Below are positions 27,155-35,569 of a DNA stretch of 64,000 nucleotides, piece by piece. Position 1 is the stretch's first letter, and every line of letters begins with the position of its first letter. This DNA comes from Bradyrhizobium ivorense (GTDB lineage Bacteria > Pseudomonadota > Alphaproteobacteria > Rhizobiales > Xanthobacteraceae), in the NCBI RefSeq assembly GCF_900696085.1, contig NZ_CAADFC020000004.1:1371501-1435500 (forward strand). Direction: 5' to 3'. Position numbers and translations under genes: made by a program. A model generated the notes under the pieces. It had not been told where the DNA came from and searched no databases. It saw nothing but the letters and a program-made list of their open reading frames with translations.

Positions 27155-28201
27155 TCAGTGCCCCGCCGGTCCGTTGCCGCGCTGCTCGCGCCAGAGGCCG
27201 ACCTTTTCCAGCACGGCGCGATCGGAATAGCTGAACAGGACTGCGTCCTCTGATGTCTCGAACGAATACCAGGTCCAGTTCGGCGCAACGAAGATGTCGT
27301 TCTTCTTGAAGGAAAAGAGCTGGTCGCCGATCTTGACGCGGCCGCTACCCTCGGCGACGACGAACACGGCGCCCTCGGTCGAGCGATAGGGCAGCGAACG
27401 AAAGCCCTGCGGCAGCAATTGGAGGAAGCTTGCGATCGTCGGCAAGGCGTAGTCGCCGTTGAGCGGGTTGGCGTATTTCAGCTTGATGCCGTGCGCGGAA
27501 TCCCAGTCGCCGCCGCGGCGCAGCTTTTCCAGCGCCTCGCGCGCGCGGGCGTAGGGATAGCTGAACACCGGCGAGTGCAGGCTGGATTTCGGCGCGTCGA
27601 CCGGCAGCAGGCCGGCGCCGAAGCGGGCGGCGGAGTCGTCGGGCTGACGCTGCTCGGGATAGCGCGGCGCCTCATAATCCTCGCCGAAGGTTGCGCCAAG
27701 ATGATTGACGAAGGGGATGTCGAGCCCATCGAGCCAGATCATCATGCCGTCGCTCTCCTTGCCGTGATCGTGCCAGCACCAGGCCGGAGTGACGATGAAA
27801 TCGCCGGGCGACATCGCGGTCTTCTCGCCGTTCACCGCGGTGTAGGCGCCGCTGCCCTCGACGACGAAGCGCAGCGCCGACTGGGTGTGGCGATGCGCCG
27901 GCGCGACCTCGCCCTGCTTGATCAGCTGCAACGCGCAGAATAGCGTGTGCGTCGCGCCGCGCGGCAGGCTCGGACTGTTCAGCACCAGCACGCGGCGCTG
28001 CGCCTCCTCGGCCGAGATCAGGTCCGCCGCCTCGATCAGGCTCGGCCTGATGTCGGCGTCGTAATCCCAGAACGCCGGCGCAAAACGCGGCCGCGGCTCG
28101 TCGGGCACCGCCTCCGACATGATGGTCCAAAGCGGCGTCATGTGTTTCTGCGCAACGCGGGCGTAATAGGCGGCGCGGCGGTCGCTTCCCTCTGCGGTCA
28201 T
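27155..28201 (-). CDS. Gentisate 1,2-dioxygenase
   Basis: A 348-aa bicupin that opens the gentisate ring to maleylpyruvate using Fe(II) and O2. The N-terminal cupin carries the metal ligands H-R-H-T in APAHRHTQSALRFVVEG. The second cupin has the degenerate motif around V-F-V-V-A-E-G-S-G-R-V. Length and the W-C-W-H-D-H-G-K segment fit known gentisate dioxygenases. It is transcribed toward the hydroxylase and divergent from the FAH hydrolase gene; a MarR-type operator lies between the divergent genes. Confidence 0.93.
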   Translation of the reverse strand: MTAEGSDRRAAYYARVAQKHMTPLWTIMSEAVPDEPRPRFAPAFWDYDADIRPSLIEAADLISAEEAQRRVLVLNSPSLPRGATHTLFCALQLIKQGEVAPAHRHTQSALRFVVEGSGAYTAVNGEKTAMSPGDFIVTPAWCWHDHGKESDGMMIWLDGLDIPFVNHLGATFGEDYEAPRYPEQRQPDDSAARFGAGLLPVDAPKSSLHSPVFSYPYARAREALEKLRRGGDWDSAHGIKLKYANPLNGDYALPTIASFLQLLPQGFRSLPYRSTEGAVFVVAEGSGRVKIGDQLFSFKKNDIFVAPNWTWYSFETSEDAVLFSYSDRAVLEKVGLWREQRGNGPAGH

Positions 28202-28222
28202 CGTCTCACTCCGAAATATGTT

Positions 28223-28243
28223 GTATACTAATAATCAGTATAC
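28223..28243. promoter_or_regulatory. Probable MarR operator, gentisate dioxygenase-hydrolase gap
   Basis: Perfect inverted repeat with arms GTATACT (28223-28229) and AGTATAC (28237-28243) around a 7-bp centre. It shares the 12-mer TAATCAGTATAC with the site next to marR. It lies about 20 bp before the dioxygenase ATG, where bound repressor would block transcription. Confidence 0.72.
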
Positions 28244-28308
28244 TATCTATTTGGCATCGGTCAACGCCGGCGCTGCTGCGGCGCCGTCATCACGCGGGAG
28301 GAATGCGC

Positions 28309-29184
28309 ATGAGGATCTGCCGTTTCAACGAGGACAGGCTGGGCGTCGTGGCCGGCGACGATGTCGTCGATGTCAGCGCAGCGCTCGCAGCGTTGCCGCA
28401 GCTGAGCTGGCCGCTCGCGCCCGGCGACCATCTGATCCGCAACTTTGCCGGCCTGCGCGGCGCGATCGAGCAAGCGATGACGACCGGCCGGCGCTATCCG
28501 CTTTCGAGCGTGCGGCTGCTGAGCCCGGTCGCCAATGCATCGAAGGTGATCGCCGCACCGGTCAACTACGCGCTGCACCTCGCCGAGGCGCAGGCCGATA
28601 CCGGCGTGAACTTCGGCAGCGACATCAAGACGATCGACCATTACGGGCTGTTCCTGAAGTCATCAACTTCGGTGGTCGGCGCCGGCGAAGGCATCGTGCT
28701 GCCCGATCTCGCGCGGCGGATCGATCATGAGGTCGAGGTCGTCGCCGTGATCGGCAAGGAGTGTTCGCAAGTCAGCGAGCGCGACGCGCTCGACTATGTG
28801 TTCGGCTATTGCATCGGTCTCGACATGTCGGTGCGCGGCACCGAGGACCGCAGCTGGCGCAAATCCTACGACAGCTTTACCGTGCTCGGGCCCTATCTGG
28901 TGACGGCGGACGAAATCGCCGATCCCGGCAATCTCGACCTATCGCTCGCCGTCAACGGCACGCAACGCCAGTCGTCGAACACCAGGGCGCTGATCTTCAG
29001 CATCCCAAAGCTGATCGCCTACGCGTCGGCCGGCTACCGGCTCTATCCGGGCGATGTGATCATGACCGGCACGCCGGAAGGCGTCGGCCCCGTCGTCGAC
29101 GGCGATCTCGTGACCAGCAGCGTGACCGGTCTCGGCACCATGCAGGTCAGGGTCGTCTCGTCGCGCAAACGCTCCGCCGCCTGA
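28309..29184 (+). CDS. FAH-family hydrolase (fumarylpyruvate/maleylpyruvate type)
   Basis: A 291-aa hydrolase of the fumarylacetoacetate hydrolase superfamily. The Mg-binding residues are in the H-E-V-E-V-V-A-V-I-G-K strand and the G-L-D-M-S-V-R segment. T-G-T-P-E-G-V-G-P and G-D-L-V-T family motifs are intact. Within this island it should split the ring-cleavage product into pyruvate and fumarate or maleate. No maleylpyruvate isomerase gene is present, so direct hydrolysis of maleylpyruvate is possible. ATG at 28309 has GGGAGG at 7-base spacing, better than the ATG at 28303. Confidence 0.9.
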   Translation: MRICRFNEDRLGVVAGDDVVDVSAALAALPQLSWPLAPGDHLIRNFAGLRGAIEQAMTTGRRYPLSSVRLLSPVANASKVIAAPVNYALHLAEAQADTGVNFGSDIKTIDHYGLFLKSSTSVVGAGEGIVLPDLARRIDHEVEVVAVIGKECSQVSERDALDYVFGYCIGLDMSVRGTEDRSWRKSYDSFTVLGPYLVTADEIADPGNLDLSLAVNGTQRQSSNTRALIFSIPKLIAYASAGYRLYPGDVIMTGTPEGVGPVVDGDLVTSSVTGLGTMQVRVVSSRKRSAA

Positions 29185-29186
29185 CC

Positions 29187-30257
29187 ATGGCGCGGATCGA
29201 ACGGGCGACCGCCGAGCTGTTCACTTTCCAGCTCGATCGCGCGGTCGGCGGCTCCGGGGTCGCCGCGGTCGACGTCATCATCGTAAAGCTCGCCGATGCC
29301 GACGGCGCGGAAGGTCTCGGCTTCTCCTATGTGCTCGGCGGCAACGGCAAGCTTGCGCTGCTGGCGGCGGAGGATCAGCTCGCGCGCTTCGTCCGTGCAA
29401 AAATCCCTGCTCCGCCGCGCGCGACATGGCGGAGCATTGCCGCCAGTTTCAACCGCAGCGGGCCCGGCCCCAACCTGATCGGGCTCGCCGCCATCGATGT
29501 CGCAATGTGGGATTTGCATGCGCGACGCTGCGGCGTGCCGCTGGGCGTCGCGATGGGCGGCGAGCCGCGCGCGGTGCCGGTGTATGGCAGCGGCGGCTTC
29601 AACACCCAGCAGGCGCCGGAAGAGGCAGCTGAGGCTGCATCAAGCCATGTGGCGCGCGGGCTGCGCGCGGTGAAGCCGCGGGTCGCGGGCGCCGCGAAGG
29701 ATGCCAAGGTCATCGCCGCGGTCAGGGCCGCGGTCGGCGACGAGGTCGCGCTGATGGCCGACGCCAACGAAAAATGCGATCTGTTCACGGCGCGCCGCTT
29801 GCTGCAGCTCGCGCGCGACCACGGCGTGCTATTCGTGGAGGAGCCGCTGCCGTGGTCGCTTGCCGCCTCCTACGCGCGGCTCGACGCCGCCGGCCTCGTG
29901 ACGCTCGCGGCCGGCGAGCACGCCCAGGATCATCGGCAGCTGCTCGCCATGATGCAGTCCGGGACGCTCGGCGTCGTGCAGCCGGATCTTGCGATGATCG
30001 GCGGCCTGACCCCCGTGATGGACATCTGCGTGATGGCCGAGGCGCTCGGCACTGCGGTCAGCCCGCACTTCCTGCACGGGCTGTTCGTCCATCTCGCCGC
30101 GGCCTCGCCCGCAGTGACCTGGCTGGAAGACTTTCCGCTGCTGGAACCGCTGTTCGATGGCTGGCCCGACCTCCGGTCGGGATGCGCGACGATGACGCAA
30201 TCAGCCGGACATGGCCTGCGCCTATCCGGCTTGAGCGAGCAGCTTCTGAAGGGTTAG
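29187..30257 (+). CDS. Enolase-superfamily (mandelate racemase/muconate lactonizing) enzyme
   Basis: A 356-aa barrel enzyme of the mandelate racemase/muconate lactonizing group. Metal ligands are read in L-M-A-D-A-N-E (Asp), F-V-E-E-P-L (Glu) and A-A-G-E-H (Glu). The Q-P-D-L-A-M-I-G-G-L-T and S-P-H-F-L-H-G-L segments place it near the mandelate racemase subgroup. The usual K-x-K at the end of the second strand reads K-P-R. The substrate is unknown: it does not belong to the standard gentisate route, but it starts only 2 bp after the hydrolase stop, so it is co-transcribed and may feed a related side pathway. Confidence 0.85.
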   Translation: MARIERATAELFTFQLDRAVGGSGVAAVDVIIVKLADADGAEGLGFSYVLGGNGKLALLAAEDQLARFVRAKIPAPPRATWRSIAASFNRSGPGPNLIGLAAIDVAMWDLHARRCGVPLGVAMGGEPRAVPVYGSGGFNTQQAPEEAAEAASSHVARGLRAVKPRVAGAAKDAKVIAAVRAAVGDEVALMADANEKCDLFTARRLLQLARDHGVLFVEEPLPWSLAASYARLDAAGLVTLAAGEHAQDHRQLLAMMQSGTLGVVQPDLAMIGGLTPVMDICVMAEALGTAVSPHFLHGLFVHLAAASPAVTWLEDFPLLEPLFDGWPDLRSGCATMTQSAGHGLRLSGLSEQLLKG

Positions 30258-30273
30258 TCGGGCAGCAGTCCCG

Positions 30274-30663
30274 TCAGGTGATGCAGCGGCCGGGCTGCAG
30301 CAGCTTGGCGACGTCGGTCAGCACGCTGACGACGGGCTCGCAGGCGACCTTGCGGACGTCGCCGGGCTTGGCACGCGCTGGCGTCGCCGGGCGGTTGCGC
30401 GCCTCTTCCTTGGCGGGAACACGGATCAGCACCGAGGTGTCCGGCAGACCGCCGGGCTTGAGCGTAACGGTCTGGCTCTTCAGGGCGATTGCGGGAACCG
30501 CGGCGCGGTCGGCCTTCGCGGCACGGTTGACGGCGCTCTCCGGCGCGACGGCGGTCGCGGTGAGCCGGCCGCCGACAAGGTCATGGCCGGACGCGAGTTG
30601 GACCGCGCCGAGCGTGGCGCCGGCCGCAAGCACGACGAGAATTCCCTTTTGAATCTGTGACAT
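30274..30663 (-). CDS. Hypothetical secreted or membrane-anchored protein
   Basis: A 129-aa protein with a hydrophobic N-terminal segment (I-L-V-V-L-A-A-G-A-T-L-G-A-V-Q-L-A), either a signal anchor or an uncleaved signal. A basic, Ala/Pro-rich mature part ends with Lys/Arg pairs and two Cys residues (V-A-C-E-P and G-R-C-I-T). I do not recognise the family; similar small exported proteins are frequent in Bradyrhizobium. ATG at 30663 follows a GAGGG ribosome-binding site. Convergent with the enolase-superfamily gene, ending 16 bp from it. Confidence 0.65.
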   Translation of the reverse strand: MSQIQKGILVVLAAGATLGAVQLASGHDLVGGRLTATAVAPESAVNRAAKADRAAVPAIALKSQTVTLKPGGLPDTSVLIRVPAKEEARNRPATPARAKPGDVRKVACEPVVSVLTDVAKLLQPGRCIT

Positions 30664-30858
30664 GGTGATGTCCCTCGCCCCGTGAAGAATTCCCTTGGCG
30701 ATCCCGGACACAACGCGAACAAATCCGCTGGGGTTCTCGCGCCCCGCCATCACTTAACCGTGTACAAAAATAATTTTCACCCGCGCGGAACGAGTCCGGG
30801 GGGATCGGAGTCATTTCGGCAGCCGGTTATTCCCCCTGCCCCATTGACCGGTGACGTA

Positions 30859-30898
30859 GGGCGCGACCGTGGTGATGCCGGTCGCGCCCTGCTTTTTT
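30859..30898 (+). terminator. Strong intrinsic terminator without an upstream coding gene
   Basis: A 10-bp stem GGGCGCGACC (30859-30868) / GGTCGCGCCC (30880-30889) followed by TGCTTTTTT on the plus strand. The nearest plus-strand gene upstream ends 600 bp away, and the oppositely directed gene starts at 30663. It may end a small RNA (see finding). Confidence 0.8.
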
Positions 30899-31041
30899 GC
30901 GCGCGGCACTGGCCCGTTGCGCTGCCACCCCCACCTCGGACGCCAGCAAGACCTCGCCTGCACGCATCAATCAGCAATCGCGCTGCAACCGGATCAATCG
31001 CACTGGGGCGGCGCGCCGTCGGTTGCGCCACCGTTGCTGCC

Positions 31042-31962
31042 ATGCCCAAGCCTCCGACCCGTACCGTCACGCCAGCGTCCATCGTCGAAGCGATGAGGGC
31101 GCCAAGCCATGGGCCATCGGACGCGCGTGCAAGCTTTGCCAGTGGCCAATGCGTCCGTGGCACCTATCTGCCGTCGAACCGGGCGAGCGAGATCACCAAG
31201 TCCCGCAGCTTCACGACGCCGTGCCGGGTGCTGGGGCGCTTCGCGGTGGACGGCGGTAATTCAGGGGCGGCCGACGCCGACCGGCGGATGCTGCATGGCT
31301 TCAGCTTTCGGCTCGGCAGCAATGGTCACCGCTCGGATATCCTGACCCAGAGCGCGCCGGTGCATTATGCAAGAACGCTCGCGCAGATGCTGGGCTTCCT
31401 CGAGGTGCGCATGCCGGGACCGGACGGCAATCCGGATCCGGCGAAGGTCGCGGCATTCTCCGCCGCCAATCCCGAGACGCTGCATCAGGCCGACCATGTC
31501 AGCGCGCGGCCGCCGACCGCGAGCTTTGCCGGCACGACCTATTGGGGCGTGCACGCCTTCCCGGCAACCAATGCGAAGGGCGAGACGCGGTTCATCAAGT
31601 TCAAGGTCAGCCCGGTCGGCGGCGATCTCGTCCTGAGCGAGGACGAGGCCAGGGCGCAGCCCGCCGACTTCCTGCATGACGATCTCAAAATCCGGATCGC
31701 CGCGGGCGATGTCCGGTTCAGCCTGATGGCGCTGCTCGACCGTCCCGGCGATCCGGTCATGGACGTCACCATCCGGTGGCCGGACGAAGACCATCGCGAG
31801 GCGGTGCGGCTGGGAACGATCGTGATCACCCGCATTGCACCGAACGACGCCTGCGACGCCATAAGCTTCGATCCGGCCAACCTCGCCGAGGGCATCGGCC
31901 CTCCGCCGGACGAGATTTTTGCGGCACGCAGCACGGCCTATGGCCTGAAGCTCCTTGTTTGA
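31042..31962 (+). CDS. Catalase-like heme protein with altered distal site
   Basis: A 306-aa protein of the small catalase / SrpA-like peroxidase family. The barrel signature, with F-x-G-T-T-Y-W-G-V-H-A-F near residue 165, and the proximal heme motif R-S-T-A-Y near the C-terminus (R-x3-Y) are recognisable. The region that holds the distal His in relatives (H-A-K-G) reads S-F-A-S-G here. The later N-G-F-P segment that supplies the distal Asn reads as A-P-V-H-Y. Normal catalase chemistry is therefore doubtful. Start ATG at 31042 lacks a clear ribosome-binding site, and a longer N-terminus is possible. Neighbours give no functional hint. Confidence 0.7.
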   Translation: MPKPPTRTVTPASIVEAMRAPSHGPSDARASFASGQCVRGTYLPSNRASEITKSRSFTTPCRVLGRFAVDGGNSGAADADRRMLHGFSFRLGSNGHRSDILTQSAPVHYARTLAQMLGFLEVRMPGPDGNPDPAKVAAFSAANPETLHQADHVSARPPTASFAGTTYWGVHAFPATNAKGETRFIKFKVSPVGGDLVLSEDEARAQPADFLHDDLKIRIAAGDVRFSLMALLDRPGDPVMDVTIRWPDEDHREAVRLGTIVITRIAPNDACDAISFDPANLAEGIGPPPDEIFAARSTAYGLKLLV

Positions 31963-32009
31963 GCATGGTGTCTTCGGAAAACCGCTTCACACTTTTCCGC
32001 ATCATGCTC
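31961..32009. repeat. Dispersed palindrome, GAGCATG...CATGCTC type
   Basis: Overlaps the stop codon of the catalase-like gene. Same family as 5031-5076 and 37524-37572, with the core CTTCGGAAAACCGCTTCACAC. Confidence 0.82.
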
Positions 32010-32027
32010 CTGGGCAGGCGTGGCTGA

Positions 32028-32972
32028 TCAGGTCTCGGGCTCGGGCCCGCCGTAGGTCTCGCGGCGCCAGACGCCGGGGCTGACGCCGACGGCGGCGGAA
32101 AACACCCGCGTGAAGTGGCTTTGATTGGCAAACCCCGCCGACATCGCAATTTCGGCCAGCGCCAGGTCGCGCACCGCCAGCAACTGCTTGGCTGCCTCGA
32201 TGCGCTGGCGCAGCAGCCATTGGTGCGGCGGCAGGCCGGTCGAGATTCGAAACGCGCGCGAGAAGTGGCTGACCGAAAGCCCGAGCTCGGCCGCGATCTG
32301 CTGCAAGGACATGCTGCCGCCGAGGTCGGATTCGAGTCGCTCGCAGGCCCGCCTGAGCTGCCAGGGGGCGAGACCGCCGCGGGCCAGTTGGCCGTCGCGC
32401 TGCAGTCCGCCGTAGGTCCGGGTAATGTGCGCGGTGAACGCGAGCATCATGTGGTCGATGAAAAGCTGATTGGTCTCGGCCGGCCGGCGCAGCCCTTCCA
32501 GCAAGGCCGCACCGATGTGGCGCATCACCGCATCGTCGTGGCCGGTGCCGAACTGACAGACGAGCTTGTCGATCCGCCGCTCGCCGGCCTGCCTGGCGAA
32601 GCCGTCGAGCGCGGACTGCGGCAGATAGAAGTGAACCGAGTGAAACGGCTTGTCGATGACATAGCGCGGATCGCGCTTGAGGTCGTAGAGGTACGTCGTG
32701 CCGGTTCGCACGTCGGTCTTGGTGACGCACTTGCCGTTCTCCCAGAGTTCGCACTCCGGATAATCCTGTAGTTTCAGGCTGACGAGATAGGCATCGTCGG
32801 CGAGCGAGCCGGACAGACCCGGCACCGGGTTGTGATCCCAGGCTTCGGTCGCCGCGAGCTCGGCGCCGCGCAGCGAACGGGTGACCAGCGAGGCCGGCGC
32901 GTCGCGCATGTGCAGATACTGCCCGACCCTCTGTCCGAAGTTGCCCGGCTGAAGCATGGAGACTGATCTCAT
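32028..32972 (-). CDS. AraC family transcriptional regulator
   Basis: A 314-aa regulator with the two-HTH AraC/XylS DNA-binding domain at the C-terminus (about residues 205-305), including I-A-A-E-L-G-L-S-V-S-H-F-S-R-A-F and E-I-A-M-S-A-G-F-A-N-Q-S-H-F-T-R-V-F. The N-terminal ~190 residues are a variable ligand or dimer domain with no recognised motif. A second AraC gene diverges 318 bp away. Start ATG at 32972 or 32957 cannot be decided. Target genes unknown; the catalase-like gene lies convergent. Confidence 0.88.
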   Translation of the reverse strand: MRSVSMLQPGNFGQRVGQYLHMRDAPASLVTRSLRGAELAATEAWDHNPVPGLSGSLADDAYLVSLKLQDYPECELWENGKCVTKTDVRTGTTYLYDLKRDPRYVIDKPFHSVHFYLPQSALDGFARQAGERRIDKLVCQFGTGHDDAVMRHIGAALLEGLRRPAETNQLFIDHMMLAFTAHITRTYGGLQRDGQLARGGLAPWQLRRACERLESDLGGSMSLQQIAAELGLSVSHFSRAFRISTGLPPHQWLLRQRIEAAKQLLAVRDLALAEIAMSAGFANQSHFTRVFSAAVGVSPGVWRRETYGGPEPET

Positions 32973-33290
32973 CCGTGAGGACTGCGCGGCTGATCTCATG
33001 GCCTGTACGCGGTCACCGCCATTATCCGCGATAGGCACTCGATGGTCCAGCTTTGACGTTTCGCGCGCGGCAATTGTGACAGGGCGCGGCGGAACAATTT
33101 TCACAGCGATTTCAACGTGCCCCCGCGACCGCCGCACGCGGATCGCCCGGCGATGCTGACGGACTTCGGCGAGCCAAGATGCCGCACCCGTTGCTCGAAG
33201 CAGATTCCGGCAAAACGGGCCGGCTTTGGGAAAGACCCCGTAATTCTCCGCGCCTAGAACACCCGGCGCAATCTCGCCGCGCCGACCGAC
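32973..33290. other. Divergent intergenic region between two AraC genes
   Basis: 318 bp containing the promoters of both AraC-family genes. Apart from short AATTGTGA and TTTTCACAG segments around 33069-33104 I see no convincing operator or gene. Confidence 0.6.
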
Positions 33291-34337
33291 ATGCCCCGCT
33301 CGCACGAAGCGACAGACTTCGCGCCAGCCCGAGAAGCCATGCCCGACGGCGCCGCGTGCATGTCCTCTCACTGCGAGCACAAGCTCATGACCAAGCCGAA
33401 CCGGCACGATGCCGCGGAAAATTTGCCGGGCGCACACGAGGCGCCTCAGGCCGCCACGCCCAACAACGAGCATCGCCACGCCGATGCCGAGATGGCGCGC
33501 GTGCTCGGGACCACACCGTTCCGCATGGCGCTGGACACCTCCGGCGCCGGAATCGCGCATTGGAAACATGAACCGTTGCACGACATCGTCGAGCCGATGA
33601 CCCACCACGTCATCATGGCCTACAACGGCACGGTTCAGCACATGGAGCGGCGGACCGGACGACAGGTTGCGATCGGGACGTTTCGCCCCGGGGTCGTGAT
33701 CATCATTCCGGAAGGCTCGAGCTCCCGCTGGGACATTCCGAAGCCGGTCGACGTCGTTCAACTCTATCTTCCGCACCAGACGCTGGCGCGCGTCGCCGAC
33801 GAGGCCGACATCGCCGCACCGATCGATCTGCTGGAGCGGACCGCGCATCCCGACCCGGTGACCTCCCGGTTGCTGATCAGCGCCGCGGACGTCATCGATG
33901 GCACCGAGGCGCTGGATACGCTGTTCAGGCAGCAACTGACCGACCTGCTGGCCACCCGGCTGCTGGCCGCGCACACCGGCGCACCATCGACGCCCCGGCC
34001 GGCCACCGGCGGCCTCGCGCCGAAGACGCTGCTGCGCGCCATCGAACGGCTGCGCTCGGACAGCGATGCCGACGTCTCGCTCGCGGCGCTGGCGTCGGAT
34101 GCCGGCCTGTCGCGTTTCCACTTCTGCCGCGCCTTCAAGGAGAGCACCGGACTTTCGCCGCATGCCTGGCTGCGCCAGCACCGGCTCGAGCAGGCCATGA
34201 ACATGCTGCGCGATCCCGACACGTCGATCGTGTCGGTGGCGGCCGAGCTTGGCTACGCCTCGCAAACCGCGTTCGCCGCGGCGTTCAAGCGGTTGACGGG
34301 TGAAACCCCGACCGATTGGCGCCGCCGCATGCGCTAG
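33291..34337 (+). CDS. AraC family transcriptional regulator
   Basis: A regulator of about 316 to 348 aa, depending on start, with the AraC/XylS DNA-binding domain at the C-terminus: L-A-S-D-A-G-L-S-R-F-H-F-C-R-A-F-K-E and V-A-A-E-L-G-Y-A-S-Q-T-A-F-A-A-A-F-K-R. The N-terminal half is not recognised. In-frame ATG codons at 33291, 33339, 33360 and 33387 are all possible; a low-complexity His/Asp-rich start region makes a late one likely. Divergent from the other AraC gene, whose overall plan it shares. Confidence 0.85.
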   Translation: MPRSHEATDFAPAREAMPDGAACMSSHCEHKLMTKPNRHDAAENLPGAHEAPQAATPNNEHRHADAEMARVLGTTPFRMALDTSGAGIAHWKHEPLHDIVEPMTHHVIMAYNGTVQHMERRTGRQVAIGTFRPGVVIIIPEGSSSRWDIPKPVDVVQLYLPHQTLARVADEADIAAPIDLLERTAHPDPVTSRLLISAADVIDGTEALDTLFRQQLTDLLATRLLAAHTGAPSTPRPATGGLAPKTLLRAIERLRSDSDADVSLAALASDAGLSRFHFCRAFKESTGLSPHAWLRQHRLEQAMNMLRDPDTSIVSVAAELGYASQTAFAAAFKRLTGETPTDWRRRMR

Positions 34338-34348
34338 CCGCGGCAGGA

Positions 34349-34486
34349 CTAGCGGATCGCGATCGCCACCGCGAGGATGATCATAAAGAGCATGCCTGTC
34401 GCGACGACGGCGCTAACCGCCCCTGCGGTGATTTTGGCATGATCGCTCCGGCTCCAATCGTCCCAGCGTTTCAGCGTCCTCTCCAT
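34349..34486 (-). CDS. 45-aa single-span membrane protein
   Basis: A 45-aa protein with a charged N-terminus (E-R-T-L-K-R-W-D-D-W-S-R-S-D-H-A-K) and one C-terminal membrane helix of about 25 residues. It lies between the AraC gene and an EamA permease gene, convergent with the former. No family is recognised. Codon use looks like the surrounding genes, but the evidence for a real gene is only moderate. Confidence 0.55.
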   Translation of the reverse strand: MERTLKRWDDWSRSDHAKITAGAVSAVVATGMLFMIILAVAIAIR

Positions 34487-34515
34487 CGTTCACGGCTTCC
34501 AGATAGAGCCGGGGT

Positions 34516-35448
34516 CTACTTCCGCAAGCTGGCCCAGACGCCGCCGAGGATCAGCATGCCGCCGACCAGGTGGATCAGCCGCGGCGGTTCGCCGAGGATG
34601 ATCCACGACAGCAGCGCGCTCGCGATCGGGGCGACGTAGAGCACCAGCGACGTGCGCACCGAGCCGAACTTGCCGCCGAGCCAGGCAAAGCCGGCATAGG
34701 CGATCAGGCCGGGCACCAGGCCCGCGAACACATAGGCTTCGTAGGCCCTGGTATTGAAGACTGCCGCCGGCATGGTCCACATCTCGTGGATCGCGATCGG
34801 CAGCGAGCACAGCGCGCCGGCGGCGGAGAACAGGCTGACGCGGGCGAGCAGCGAGGCGCCGGGAGAGACGCGCGACTGCATCAGCGTGTAGCCGGACCAG
34901 CCGAGCATCGCGAACACCACCAAAAGGTCGCCCCAAGCCGCGCTCGACTGGGTCAGCGTCTCCAGATGGCCGCCCGAGACGATCAGGAGCGCGCCTGACA
35001 GCGCAAGGCCGGTGCCGAGCCATTGCAGCGGGCCGATATGCTCCATGCCGAGCGCGGCCGAGATCAACAGCACCATGATCGGCGACAGCGCGAAGATCAG
35101 CGCGATGTGGATCGCCGTCGTCGTGATGCCGGCGACATAGACCGGGCCGCCGCACAGGAACATGCCGAGAAAGCCCGCGACCAGGATCGGCCAGGCGTTC
35201 TGCGCCAGCGGGATCTTGCCCTCGCGGATCGCGGCGAGCGCAAACGGCGCGAGCCCGATCGCGATGATGCTCCAGCGGAAGAACGCCAGCGAGAACGGCG
35301 GCACCGAGCCAGCGAGGCCGCGCGCCAGCACCTGGTTGGAGGCCTGCCCGGTCGCGACCAGAATGAACCCGATCAGGGCGATGGCATCCTGCCAGCCGGC
35401 GGCGGGCGGCTTTGCACTGGAGGCCTCCGGCAGCTTCGCGTCCATCAA
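34516..35448 (-). CDS. EamA/DMT family permease
   Basis: A 310-aa inner-membrane protein with ten predicted helices in two EamA repeats, the drug/metabolite transporter superfamily. The second half shows the conserved E-P-P end-of-helix motif in I-L-G-E-P-P-R-L. Substrates in this family range from amino acids to nucleotides, and none can be assigned here. A second, related EamA gene lies at 38723-39604. Start ATG at 35448 or the next codon. Confidence 0.9.
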   Translation of the reverse strand: MMDAKLPEASSAKPPAAGWQDAIALIGFILVATGQASNQVLARGLAGSVPPFSLAFFRWSIIAIGLAPFALAAIREGKIPLAQNAWPILVAGFLGMFLCGGPVYVAGITTTAIHIALIFALSPIMVLLISAALGMEHIGPLQWLGTGLALSGALLIVSGGHLETLTQSSAAWGDLLVVFAMLGWSGYTLMQSRVSPGASLLARVSLFSAAGALCSLPIAIHEMWTMPAAVFNTRAYEAYVFAGLVPGLIAYAGFAWLGGKFGSVRTSLVLYVAPIASALLSWIILGEPPRLIHLVGGMLILGGVWASLRK

Positions 35449-35569
35449 CGTCCTGCCCTAACGATCATGCGCCATTTCGATCTCGGCTGACGATTTGGAA
35501 AGTCGAGCGTCAGGCTCCGCCTCACCTCGCCCCGCAAGAGCGGGGCGAGGGAGCGCACCGCTCTTGCGG

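Noticed and set aside
30787..30811. EcfG promoter before the putative small RNA terminator
   Set aside because: GGAAC at 30787 is followed at 16-17 bases by GAGT/AGTC, not CGTT.
32973..33290. Small gene in the gap between the two AraC genes
   Set aside because: No frame with a ribosome-binding site or recognisable features.
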